DNA from: Gautieria morchelliformis
Taxonomy: Eukaryota; Basidiomycota; Agaricomycetes; Gomphales; Gomphaceae
DNA: 64,000 nt
Direction: 5' to 3'
NCBI GenBank assembly: GCA_015179125.1
Contig: WHVA01000118.1
Span: 124,001 to 188,000 of the forward strand
The notes beneath the pieces are model-generated. The model had not been told where the DNA came from, did no database searches, and saw only the letters and a list, made by a program, of their open reading frames with translations. Each line of letters starts with the position of its first letter. Position 1 is the first letter of the stretch. A program made the translations under genes and the position numbers. Shown here one piece after another: positions 22,301 through 33,005 of the stretch.

Positions 22301-22641
22301 CCCGCAAGGGCCAACAGAAGGTCATCGAGACCAGCCATGTGAGGGCCGCGGTGCCACGACCCCTCACTCACGCTCAGCTCGACCAAGAGCTGGCGTGCTT
22401 CCGGCCCCCTCCTCAGACTGAGGACCCGGCCGTTGAGGCCATGCTCCGCAAGGACACTGGCCTCATCACCCAAGCGGATACCGCCGCTAGTGGTGAGGCC
22501 AACCGGCCTCACCCAATCACCACCGATGACGCGGAGGTGCCCCCGGAGGAGTCACGCGCTCCACTGGCCCCATACGACGATAACGTCATCGTATCGGCCA
22601 CTCTAGAGGACTCCCTTATGGATGACCTCTATGAGTCGTAG
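19382..22641 (+). pseudogene. Element B foreign 3' reading frame (unknown function, broken)
   Basis: Open from ATG 19382 (MPPKDGMDVDPSTSTTRATA) to 20392. It has a long charged coiled coil (DLKKEVKELERAVEDHNDAL.., KIKELEQQLSAAQLQ) and basic patches KRPRHD and KKKHKKL that could be nuclear signals. A shift near 20390 moves to another frame that is open from before 20413 (WYDVCPLDKPHFVELLARAK) to 20678. The E LTR interrupts at 20679-21951; removing it and one GGCAC joins in frame to NLDDMDVWMWLKALAPQVKG, running to TAG at 22639-22641, 40 bases before the 3' LTR. The C-terminal part is compact and rich in E, R and A. No polymerase, integrase or env motif is seen and I do not recognise the family. 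Confidence 0.6.
20679..21951 (+). mobile_element. Solo LTR, family E (long form), TSD GGCAC
   Basis: Starts TGTCATGACACG, ends CCAATCTTGACA, flanked by GGCAC at 20674-20678 and 21952-21956. At 1273 bp it matches the inverted copy at 27299-28570. It interrupts the element B 3' frame exactly, which stays in frame when the insertion is removed. An 88-codon frame is open at 21670-21936. Confidence 0.93.
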
Positions 22642-22681
22642 TTGACCCCTATAGTTGTAACTTGTCTATAGAGGGGGAGGG

Positions 22682-22896
22682 TGTAAATAACCTGTGTATC
22701 TACATGTACAATAGTTATTACATAATCCCAGTGGGCCCCTTAGGGACCCACTGTATAGTTTATGCGTGGGAACCGGCCAGCGGTCCCCATCGCATCTTAC
22801 TCTTACCTGTCACTACGTAGCATTCAGAATACCACTCATTGGTCAAGTTCTGTAGTGCCCTTGTGATACAAGGTTCTAAGATCGACACCCTTTACA
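22682..22896 (+). repeat. 3' LTR of element B, with polypurine tract
   Basis: Preceded by the purine tract GAGGGGGAGGG at 22671-22681, the expected plus-strand primer site. 213 of 215 bases match the 5' LTR. Followed by GAGGC at 22897-22901. Confidence 0.93.
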
Positions 22897-22901
22897 GAGG
22901 C

Positions 22902-24087
22902 TGCATGGGCCATATCATTGTATGCTCTAATGGGGCCCGGGGGGGGGCCAGATCATGCTCAGGACCAGAAGCTTCTGGTGCATGGGCGCCTGGTGGAGGC
23001 CTGTGCCAGGTGTCTCCTGTCAGCCCTGCGTTGCAGATGCACAGCCGGCTGTTGTAGGCTGTGCAGGCTTGTCGCACCTCCTGCATGATGCCTGTGAGCT
23101 GCTCGTCAGGCTGCTGAGTGGCATGGCTCTGGGCCACGGCATCTTCTGCATTCCTTGCTAGCAGCTCGAGGGCCCGCATGTGGCAGCACATGGCAGTGGC
23201 TTCTGTCAGGGGAACACCTATCACACACTGCTTTATCGCGATGTGCATTATCACAGCGTGTTGTTGGTGGCCCCTGAGCTTCTCCTAGCCTTCGGCATCC
23301 TTCTGTCTTATGTTCCATTTATTTCCCTTCCTGTTACGGCCCCTTCCAACATCATTCCTTCCTTATCTGTCCAGCCCTGTTATCGCTGGCATGATTGCTT
23401 GTGTAACTCGGGCATTTGGTAATCAGGCTAGCATGCCTGAGTTTAATTATAGTTGTAGTTAGGTGGCAAAGGGGTTCCTTAGAGTTTTCTGTTTGGATCC
23501 CCTTGAGCCACTTCGCCGCTTGAGTGTAGAGCGTCTGCCTAGGTTGCCCTTATAGCTTCTTTCTGCTGCCAATGCATAGCTTCAAGCTCTAAGCTCTCCG
23601 CCGTGGTCTCAGAGTCAGGCTCTGAGATGACTTGTTCTCTGACGATCTGTTGGATTGTCTTGTGGTTGCCCATAGGGGCAACCAGTTCCATGTGCGATTC
23701 ATTTCTGAATTGCATGTCCTGTTCAACTGGGGTGGTCAGCAGCAGCATGCGCCATCGATGTTGTTCTTCACGCTGCTTGTACTCAGCGGCATGACCGCAT
23801 TCACTTGCCGTCAATGGATGTGAGCTCCAACATGGTGCCTTGGGATCTTCACATAAGAGAAACAGTTTTTGGACATCTTCGAGAATGGCTGCATCCTGTA
23901 GCCGGATCTCTTCAACCTGATGGAGGTCCTTGCTGAACCGCATCAGGGCGACTCCTAAATAGTTGAGCCATGCAATGGTATGCTTGTGCTTGTGGTTTTT
24001 TACGGTGAACCTGGTCCCAGCATCCAAGAGGGCTGAAGGGATCACCGCACGAACTGCATGGGATTCAAAGATGGAAGAGAAGTCCAA
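22902..24087 (-). pseudogene. Old element B leader on the minus strand
   Basis: Minus-strand text matches the element B leader: VEEIRLQDAAILEDVQ, HKTIQQIVREQVISEPDSET (23539-24087) and RALELLARNAEDAVAQ then NAGLTGDTWHRPP (22892-23254). Two frame breaks. The homology continues at 5391-5477 on the far side of element B, so this was the target of element B's insertion: the family inserted into itself. Confidence 0.75.
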
Positions 24088-24269
24088 GAGTCAGCTGTAT
24101 ATGGACACATTAATGCATTAGCCACTGACGGTCCACCCATTTATTCCAGATGTACTCAGCACGAGTGTTACACAATGGTGCAACCACAATCATCGTTATC
24201 AACCCTACGACATGTGCTATTCCTCTAGTTTTAGCAACGTCGGAGATGACTTCGGTTTGAGTTCAGAGA

Positions 24270-24610
24270 GCGGAAACCACTCCATTGGGGGACAAGGCGA
24301 ACCAGCCATCCGGACTCTGCGTACGCTATGGGAGCAAGGACTCCCACATCTCTACCAACTGCGGTGCCAGTGACCCAGAATCACCCCGATCGCAGGACCT
24401 AGGGCCTCATCTACGACCCAGACACTGTCACAAGGCTGTACAAGGCCGAGACCTGCAAGACTTCACCAATCCTGCTACAACACGCACAAATCATCGATGG
24501 ACACACTACAGAAGAACTCGAAGAGGAGCGCATGTCACGCCCATCCAACTTATGCGAGACAAAATCTCTGTACATCACTGTTGGTCTGGCAGAGCGAGAG
24601 CTAGGAGACT
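24270..24610 (+). pseudogene. gag-like fragment with decayed zinc knuckle
   Basis: Plus-strand frame reads ANQPSGLCVRYGSKDSHIST followed by NC, a CCHC knuckle whose second cysteine has become tyrosine or is shifted. Text typical of the end of a retroelement gag. Nothing else of that element is recognisable here. Confidence 0.4.
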
Positions 24611-24827
24611 GTTAAGGTTGGGTTTCGTACTGTAGTTCGGCTTTACCAAGGCCGAACTCAGGTCTCAGGTTGGAGGGCTTGGCTTCAACCTCTTGGGTTG
24701 CACCCACTCAATGTTCCGCCCTAATTTCGGGAGTGGTCTCGGCTATAAGCTGAGATACGGATTTCAATATCAAGTAGAAGGTCTCAAGTACGATAAGCTA
24801 ATTCGATATCTGAACTGAGGAGTTCCA
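24611..24827 (-). repeat. LTR-like fragment related to family C
   Basis: Begins TGTTAAGGTTGGG and shows the same order of short words as the inverted C LTR (GGCTTCAACCTC..GTTGCACCCACTCAATG). It abuts the truncated end of the gag/protease relic at about 24828. No right end or duplication found. Confidence 0.35.
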
Positions 24828-26150
24828 TAGTTGATTGTGGAATGACTGCTGATGCATGCCAATTGCAATGCAATTGACTGTCCAGGGCAAACAGCTTTCA
24901 GGGGATATGAGCACCCCCTCACTCCCACTGTCTAGGAGACAGTGGGCTTTCACGCTGTTGATCTCCCAGTACCCCGAGTGGGTACAGTTCTCATTGTGTG
25001 GCCTGGAAGGCTGCAATTGTTGCTTGCTCCGATGGTGGTACATCGGTTTGGCTGCCTTGCCTGGGACAGTCAATGTACGCGCTGCCATCACCTTGGTGGC
25101 AGTATCGTCATCCAGTGCGATCCTGATTGTGCTGGATTGATAAGCGGTCTGGTTGTCCACAGTCTCTTTGTCCCAGTCATAATACTGGGATGGCTCAGAC
25201 TCCCATTCATATGTGGGAGCCTCTGTGTCTCCTTGAGCCTTATTGTTTTGAGGCTCACCTTCCCCCTCTTCATTGATCTGCTGAAGAGTGGCATGGACAG
25301 GATCCGGCTCGGGATCCTCATCCTTGTCATGCCTCGTGGCTGCAGTCCATATGCTGGACTTGAGCTGCAGGCAATAAGCCTTTTTTGTGGCCTGTCTGGC
25401 CACACTCAAAGCAAGCAATACTGCTTTGGGTATTAGTGTGTTGATCTGGCAGTCGACCCAATGGCTTTGGTGGGAAGTTTGGCTTCGATGAGCTTCCTGG
25501 TGCCTGAGGCTGCTTGGCCTCTGGCAGCCATCCAGACAGCGCTGGTCAGGGAGGTTGCGGACATTGGAATGTTCCACTCCTCTGGAACAAGGTGGGCATG
25601 CTCGGGCCTGTCTGAGCTACTGGCTTCTTGTGGCAAGCCGTGACATGCTGGCCGTTGTGGCTGCATTTTCTGCACCCCGCATCCCCATGTTATAGCAGGA
25701 TGCTTCCTTATCATGTGGGCTGCCTCGAAGAGCTGCTCTCAGCATTATAGCCTTTCTTGAGGACCTCATTGTGCAGTGTCTCCGGCAATGCCGACACGAA
25801 CTGTCTCCAGAACATGTAGTCATCCAGCGGCTGTATCATATGAGCCGCCTATTCATCAGATCGTTCAGCATCTCCTGAACAGTCTTTGTGCCTTGCACCA
25901 CCATGTCAAGTCTATTCAATGTGTGGTGATATGTCAGGGTGTGCAGGAATTGCTTCTGCAGGCCCTGCATCACTGTCTCTAAGCTCCACTCGCAGACCTG
26001 ATGGTAAAATGTTCCATCTTTCGAAGGAACTACTCTTTGGCCTTGCTGGTGAGGCGAGTGCCCACATATCTGACCTGCATCTCTGTGCTGTGACTAGGCA
26101 AGGATGTATAGCAGTGCTACTACAACCTTGCCATGGTTTGGGGGGAGAGA
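24828..26150 (-). pseudogene. Old element B gag-protease relic on the minus strand
   Basis: Reads on the minus strand from about 26150 down: matches for YVGTxL, TVMQGLQKQFLHTL, EMLNDLM, AENAATTASMSRLA, then an open stretch (24798-25577) with NEEGEGEPQNNKAQ, EPSQYYDWDKE and the protease signature HCLLDSGSEGVLISPE. Each segment parallels element B 16310-17610. Homology ends at CAATCAACTATGGAAC. Multiple stops and shifts. Confidence 0.75.
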
Positions 26151-26817
26151 AGCAGGATGTTTGCTGCTGGCTACGCGGGTGGTCCTGATGTCAGATGTGG
26201 GTGATGCAGGGTGACTCGATCGACCCTCAGTGGCAATCTGACAGGAGCACCTGGGGACATGTGATTCTGAGTCACGTGACCCCCTGGAAAATCCTGGCAA
26301 CCCTCAAGCGTGAGCATGTGGAGGGGAACTCCAACACCCATATTCCCTCGATCCACTGGGGATTGACAGGATGTGAGTTTCACTCCAAACTCACACCCCA
26401 AAACCATGCAGCAAGGGAGATACAAGCAATGTAAGCTTCCACATACGATGGACATGTGTGATGTGCGCTGTGAGGGTGTCACTGATTCAAGGGCCTCACC
26501 TACAAAGTCCAGCACACCCTGCTCGGATTATATCCAATACAACAGACTGTAAGGGCAACCCTAGCTGGTTGTGGAGATCACACTACCACACAACTGACTG
26601 ACAAGGGGAAATCCAAAGTATGTATAAATGAACAGAGTATACAAGAGAGGGGATTCTCACCTGACAAGGGGAAATCCAAAGAGAAAAGTCTAAGGACCCC
26701 CAATGTCAGTGAGCCCGTATTATACTACACTCTGCAGCCAGGGACAACACTTGGCACTCGCCATCAACCCTGCATCCCCCTGACCTCCCTGACCCTTGAT
26801 TGACCCTTGATGCCACC
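26151..26817. other. no gene seen
   Basis: Contains a direct repeat, CTGACAAGGGGAAATCCAAA, at about 26600 and 26660, and no recognisable coding text on either strand. Probably decayed repeat. Confidence 0.35.
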
Positions 26818-27266
26818 TGTTATGTGAGTCGCTTGACTTCCGAGGCTGTTCCAAGAGCGGAAGTCGGAAAGTGGAGTGGAATTGGCAAAGTGAACAGAAC
26901 TTGTAGAAGTTCTCCCCAAAGCAGAATCATTTCCGAAAGCAGAAGCGGAGATGGAATAGGAACCAGAAGCGGAGTCAGAAATAGGGTCGGAACTTGGTGT
27001 GGTGTCGGAACTGGGAAACAGGGTGTCCCCTGACACAGACGCATTGGCTGACTGTCGGCCAATCGCTGGTATGGCCGGGAGTCTATTGTCAGCGTGAGCG
27101 GGTGAGTGGTCCCTTCTTCGGATCGTGACCCTGCAGACCTGCTCTTCATCCAGGGCTCATTGCCGTGGTTTAGGACCCAGTCTCATGTCATGGGAGCCCA
27201 GCCTCCCTCGACTGTCTCAAAGACAAGCAGGATGCATGTGGAGGTGGGGAAAATAGGTGCGTAACA
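26818..27266. repeat. LTR-like block with TGTTA..TAACA ends
   Basis: Starts TGTTATGTGAG and ends GTGCGTAACA, the same inverted ends as LTR family C, with similar internal words (GAAGCGGAGNNNGAA, GTCGGAACT). Flanks CCACC and TGATA do not match, so there is no duplication. Confidence 0.35.
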
Positions 27267-27298
27267 TGATATGTGATGCTCAAGCATGCTGACCAGGT

Positions 27299-28570
27299 TG
27301 TAAAGATTGGTTTTTAGGTGTTAATATCGTGTATTAGTGAACACAGCAAATGCCCAAATAACTTGTGCGAATAAGTGTGCCGTTCAGCGAATGAGGTGAA
27401 CCAATAAATGTTCAGAAGATAAGAGGGCTGCCCGAACGGAGCTCTCCCTATCTACAGTCGTAGCGAAATAGCCTGTAGCACTTGACGATATAACGTGCAA
27501 GGTGTTATGGAAAGGTTGTTTTAAGTAGCAACAATCCTTTTGCCGGCAAAGGCGCTCCTTCAGAGCCCTTCACTGACAGCGCAGATAATAGTTCAAAGGC
27601 TAAGGTAACGAAGGTGAAGTATGAAAACTCACCATGGTGCTTAAGTCCTCCTCTGGTTGAAGATAGAAATCTATAGGAGAGGGCTCAAGATGATAGTCAC
27701 AGTGAGGTCAAGTTTTGCACAAGATGGACGTATGATAATTGAACTGGGGAATATACATGCAAATGTAAACTACTTATATCAAATGCTCATATGATATCAG
27801 CGAATAGGAAAGAGGCCGTTATGAGTCAGGGCTGGATAGGGGTGTGCAGTCAGGATACAAAATAGGTGAAACACGTATACAATAGGAAGGAGGAGGAGTG
27901 CGAATGTGAAATGACGGGGAGAAAAGAGGACGAAGGCACCTATGTACGAAAACACGCCTTGAGACCTGCATATATGTTACCCTGCATGGACTCTTCATCT
28001 GCTGGGCTGATCCCACACGACCTACGGTTAGGACGTCCCGCGAATGCATCCCGGACATATGAACACCTAAAGGGGTTGCGTCGGGAAGATGATGGGGTTA
28101 GTGATGAACCATCATGCTCGCTGGGTAGAGGATGTCGATCGTGTTTGATGGCGTGCCTGCTGGCGAATGATGCGAGCAGCGAAGGATCATTCGGCAAATG
28201 TGGCGAAGGGTGAATGGAGCGGTTGTAGAGGAGGTGTGGTCGGAGAGCAGGGCAAAGGTGAGTGAACATGGAGGAGGAGTGGTGAAAGGAAAAACAGGGG
28301 TAGCTGGGTACAAGAAATATACGAGTCGTGACAATCTAGCCATAGGAACATCCAAAGGGGGTTGAGCCGAGGAGGTAATAGGACCAGTGATGAACCATCA
28401 AGCTGGTCAAAGGATGTCAATCGTGTTTTGATGGTGTGGCTATGGCGAATGATGCGAGTAGCGAAAGTCATTTGGCGAACTCGGCGAAGGGCGATCGGAG
28501 CGAACATAGAGGTGGAGTGATAAAGGGGAGGACAGAGCTACTGGGTATAAGAAATAAACGTGTCATGACA
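27299..28570 (-). mobile_element. Solo LTR, family E (long form), TSD CAGGT
   Basis: Starts TGTAAAGATTGG, ends GTGTCATGACA; CAGGT at 27294-27298 recurs at 28571-28575. Matches 20679-21951 in reverse. The tail segment ending GTCATGACA occurs twice (to about 28333 and to 28570), which explains the 250-bp difference from the short copy at 3370. The 88-codon frame of other copies is broken here. Confidence 0.92.
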
Positions 28571-30770
28571 CAGGTTCGTAATGTCATCGAGCTCTACCAG
28601 GTGGATGTTGCCGCCCAAATAGCACTCAGTTCAGGTGTACAGAATATGAACCGTTGAGAACTTTCATCCCTGCTTGGCCACGCTGTGATAAACGGCGGTA
28701 GGATCGTGAAATGCGCAGTCCGAGATCAAATATACTGCGTGCATGGATCACTGAGAGCCCAGAAGATGGATGCTGCCTCAACGGGGGGGGGGGGGAGGCA
28801 TCCGTGCTCTGCCGGCGTGAGGCTTGATGCACCTATCTTATATAGCTAACGCAAGGTTTTTTTGGATTAAGGTGTTAATTAGTGCCTTTCAACGAATAGA
28901 ATTTATTGCTCAGTGACTGGAACCACTGTGTTCGCCTCTCCTCTGTGTGCTGACTAAGCCTTTCGAGGCACGTCCAGCACTGATGAATGAGAGTCACGTG
29001 ACCATGTCGACAGAAGAACGGTGTCAATCCAAGGAATAATCAAATCAAAAGTGTTCGCTTTTAAGGTAGTATAGAGTAAACAGTGATAGTAGACCCTCGA
29101 CGAAGATTTGGAATAAACTATCAAGATCTGAGCTCTGTAGCTATCAAACAAGACTACAGCAATTTCAGGAGGCAGAATAATCGATTCTGGATGATTTCAT
29201 TCATACATTTGTACTAGCTATTTATACTATATTGATAGTAACTACTAGTGTTCAAGATATTAGATAGATGGGTCGAAAAGCTGTTTGTAGCTAAGGGGTG
29301 ACTATTTTATAGTCATAAAGTCATGGGGTGATGGGGATGGTGTCAGGATTGTCTGGGCTTTGGAATAGAAATCTGTACCTAGTATACAAAGCCCCTGTCC
29401 ACATGATGTTAAGATAGTAATCAGTCAGGCGTGTCATGGGGTTCAAATAGAAAAATGGATCTGAGTTTACCCTGCCCAGCATATATGCTGGGCTTGGAGA
29501 TGGGGCCGCTGTCTCTGTGCCCTTTCTGTGGGGCAGCTGATTGAATATGTGTACTGCGGATGACACTCTCAGGTCGCTCCACAGCACGCTACATTCCTGC
29601 GCAGTCTATTGTCCTCTGCGGCGTTTGATGCCCGCACCCCTCGGTGCCTATGGCCTGGCGCCTGTCGACGTCATGGCCAATGCCATCACTCGATAGGCGC
29701 GCCGTCCCTGATCGACCGCACGTGGTCGACGCTTGAACTTCTGTACATTACCTGATCTATGGGTAATATAGCATGTCGTAAATTCGTGTGATCATCATCT
29801 GCGCCGACATCTATCATAAATGTCATTTCTGTTTCTTTTTGATATTTTTCCTTTTTTCTTTCTTTATTAGTTTCTTGTATATATAAATGATTTGAAATGG
29901 AATAGTCGCATTTATCACAACAGGTTTCACCCAGTGCGTTGCAGATGATGTGATCATGTGAATGTCTGCCCCTGTTGCATGGTGCGAGACTCATCTACTT
30001 CGCCGGCACTACAGCCTTTGACCAATGAGCACAAGAGCCTCTCTGAGGCTAGAATACGGGTGGACTCTGGTACAGATGATAAATCACCATGATGATGGAA
30101 ATGTAAGAGGCCTGCACCCCGGTTCTCTTGTGTCTTTTCAACAGCGGCGTTCATGGATGCCTCGTCGAGGCAGGGCAGGCGGCTCGAAGTGGCCGTCCCC
30201 TGCAGCGCTGCACGACTAGCAATCAAATGAGGTAACTGCCATGCAGCTATGTGGTCACGCATGCGATGGGAACACTGGTTGGGTCTGGAGGGTGGGTGAT
30301 ACCCTGACTGGACTCATCCCTAGAGACACTGTGCAACGTCCTCCATGAACGTGCACGCATGACACCGGTGCTATTGCTACAAATCCACATATGAGAGTCA
30401 TGTGTGCCAGCATCTGTGATCTAAACAGAAGCCTGTGCTCTGGCTCTTCTCCTGGCCCAGCCGGTGTCGCGGCCTGTGCCCTTCCGGTTCTCTGTGAGTT
30501 TCCAGGTCGCCCAAGTGTCACCGTTCAGCTGTCTGACCCTCCAGGAGGTTGATGTATTGAACCATATGTCATGATCAACTGACGCATACAGAAATTGATT
30601 CCAAGACCAATTCCCATTGGCTGGCACCGCACCATGCCATACCAGATGTCTCTCAGTACCAAGCGTGTGACGAGACACTGTTGAATGTGGCGATGTAGCA
30701 AGTGAGGGCTAGCGGCAAGGACCTGCCAATCCTGGGGTGTTTCATGTGCCCCGAGGCTTTCCTGTTCAGG
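28571..30770. other. no gene seen
   Basis: About 2.2 kb without recognisable coding text or repeat ends. Holds a run of about 13 G near 28780 and a polypyrimidine tract near 29830-29870. A GC-rich patch at 29600-29720 is open on the minus strand but shows no motif. Confidence 0.4.
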
Positions 30771-31290
30771 ATACTTCTCGTGCTTCTGTCCTGGTACTAT
30801 GACCGAGAGCAGTGACCTACTACGTCACTTAGGGTTGATGCGACCCGCTCTAGATATTTCCTGCACTTCTGTTCTGGTACTGCTACCAAGTGCACTGTGG
30901 GGTTCAATGATGGTACAACATGCTTGAGACATCTCTTGCATTTCTGTCCTGGTACTGCGGCCAAGCGCACTGTAAGGTTCAGAGGATGATACCAATAACT
31001 CGCTTGGGATACATCTCGTGCTTGTTCTGGTACTGCAACCGGGCGCACTGGGGATTCAATGATGGCACAATAACTCGCTGGAGATACTTCTCGTGCTTGA
31101 TCTGGTACTGCGACCGGGCGCACTGTGGGATTCAATGATGGCATAACATGCCTGAGATACTTCTCATCTTTCTGTTCTGGTATTGCAGCCAAGCACACTG
31201 TGATGTTTAGGGTGCTGCTGTAACAGGCCCAAGACACTCCTTGTGCTTCTGTCCTGGCACTATGCCTGAGTGCACTGTGAGATTCCTAAG
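30771..31290. repeat. Minisatellite, about 75-bp unit, seven units
   Basis: Seven imperfect units, each with TTCTGTCCTGGTACTGCNAC followed by CGCACTGTGGGATTCAATG. The word CTGGNAY starts at 30791, 30874, 30949, 31027, 31102, 31177 and 31254, giving spacings of 83, 75, 78, 75, 75 and 77. Four spacings are multiples of three, and on the minus strand (30797-31237) they give an open frame of 146 codons repeating NPTVRPVAVPEQ-type units. No start context or flanking exon is recognisable, so a real protein is not shown. Confidence 0.8.
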
Positions 31291-31754
31291 AAAGCCAACG
31301 TGGTCGGATCTGAATGAGAGGGTACTGCCTCTAACGGCGATGCCCTGCCCTGGTACACCAGCGGACACGTGGTCATCAAAACTGATTGAGTCAAGATCAT
31401 GTGAGTGAAAGTACGCTGTGATGGTTTTCTTCTCCTTCTGTGACCCACTGGGTTCTCAAGAGAGGTTAAGGTCATCAACCCCCTTTTTTTTTTCTCATGC
31501 TTCGCTTTGGGTACATCTGCCACCACCCCTCAAAGGCCTCCCTTTGTGGCAAGCCCGAGAGGTGCATGGTAAATATTGTCATCGCCGCCTCACCCGTAGA
31601 GGCTTATGTCTTGCACATGTGTAGAACTGGTGAATCCTGGATTGCTATCCAGATGTCCATGCACGCCGCCTGAGCACTAGGCGTGGCTGTGTGCAATGCC
31701 TGTTCAATTTCAAAGTGCTCGTTGTCCTCCCTAAGGATGGGTGGGGGTGGCGGG
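31291..31754. other. no gene seen
   Basis: A T10 run near 31484 and unassigned sequence. No coding motif recognised. Confidence 0.35.
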
Positions 31755-31759
31755 GCAGG

Positions 31760-31825
31760 TCGCCAACCCGGGATTGAATCGCAGGGAGCCGGAGTCAGTG
31801 TTTTGGAACCCGTTGAACTAAATGT
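31760..31825 (-). ncRNA. Possible tRNA-derived (SINE-like) pol III promoter
   Basis: On the minus strand TAGTTCAACGG (31820-31810) fits the A-box pattern TRGYNNARNNG exactly, and ATTCAATCC (about 31779-31771) fits the tRNA T-loop B-box at all but one position, about 30 bases further on. The arms do not pair as a working tRNA, so a decayed tRNA or tRNA-derived short element is more likely. Chance matches are possible. Confidence 0.3.
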
Positions 31826-31828
31826 AAA

Positions 31829-33005
31829 ACTGTGGTGTTAAACACAATTCTAAAGTTCAATCAGAGATTTGACTTTACAAGCACACACAAGCTTCAAAAC
31901 TATTTTAATGGAGAACCCAATTAAGAAATTATACTCCGGTGAACAATCAGAATCAGTATTGGTACAGGAAGTGTAGCAATAGAGATTTAACTGAACACGT
32001 GTAGTTCTTAGATTGTGCAATACTTTGTGAGGTCAAAGAATGTTATTAGGCATCCAAGGGTCCAGATACTTTAAGGGGGAAAGCTACCTAGAGTCTTAGG
32101 ACCGCGGGTCAAGTGAATTAAAGACAACAATAATCCCCAAGACATGAAAAGATAGTTCTGCGCTTGAACTCTTCCTCAGTTCAAGTATGTCACTATTCTT
32201 GTGGCTTTTCTGGTTTTCCAACTCAACAAACGTAGGATATTAACTCACTTACCCTGAGTTAGGTTAATATCTGCAGTGTGTTGATTGATCAAGAAAGATC
32301 AATTACTCAAAAGGCTATTAACCCACTTAACTCAGAGTTAAGTTAATAAACTATTGCGTGAATTGAATAACTAATAACCAAGTCTATTAGATCACTGCTC
32401 AGAGTGGTGTCTAATGGTACAGGATTACTAATCAGTTACTCTTAGTAATGTTGCTGTTCGCAGCGCGATTATTCAGAGCCTGCTGCAATTAAAATAGAGC
32501 ACTCTTGTACTTCTCAGAGCCAATCAGAGTTGCTGCAATCTTAGACTGTAGCCAAGTCAGTGAGCCAGTACTTCGGTACAAGGCTGTGTTGAAGTCACAC
32601 TTCAGTTACTCAAGGTATGAGTGGTTTGGGTGAAAGATGATTGATTGCTTCACTGCTAAAACTGCAGGCTATTTATACTGCATCTATCTAGCTTATGTAA
32701 CTACTGCTAGGAACCTTGTAGAGGCTTCTACTACTGTGAAGAACCTTGTGGAAGCTTAGAGAAGTTTCAGGAAAGGTTTGGAAACTATTGGAAGGCTGTG
32801 GAAGGTTCTATTGCTATATTGGGTTAAAGTCACAGCTCTGTGACAGTAAAGCTAAGAGTATGTAAGAAACTCCCACACTCATGTGATTATCATGTGACGA
32901 AGGAAAGTCATGTGACTTCAAGCTGTTTTGAGGTCATGTGATAGTCATGTGACCGTGGGTGATTCTTAGCTAAACTATCCAGAGATTGTTGTATCTTGTG
33001 GACCC
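31829..33005 (-). repeat. AT-rich LTR-like block (family H)
   Basis: Base composition differs sharply from its neighbours. On the minus strand there is a TATA-like GCAGTATAAATAGCC near 32675 and several CATGTGA words (32880-32950), the layout of an LTR promoter region. The left edge has inverted GTGTTTAACACCACA. Neither ends nor a duplication are certain, and no internal coding region was seen. Confidence 0.35.

Larger units (their letters stand above)
5478..22896 (+). mobile_element. Element B: Ty3/gypsy-derived LTR element with foreign 3' reading frame, TSD GAGGC
   Basis: Complete LTR element: 215-bp LTRs at 5478-5692 and 22682-22896, identical except two transitions, flanked by GAGGC at 5473-5477 and 22897-22901, with polypurine tract GAGGGGGAGGG just before the 3' LTR. 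Interior order: leader, gag with CCHC knuckle and aspartic protease, partial reverse transcriptase, then a reading frame of unknown function. Most of RNase H and all of integrase are absent, so it should depend on another element for integration. Nested insertions occupy 5695-14597 and 20679-21951. Without them the element is roughly 7.2 kb. The near-identical LTRs say the chimera moved recently, and all nested insertions are younger still. Confidence 0.92.

Noticed and set aside
28770..28800. Run of about 13 G as a structured signal
   Set aside because: A plain homopolymer with no repeat of G-tracts around it; length may also be a sequencing artefact.
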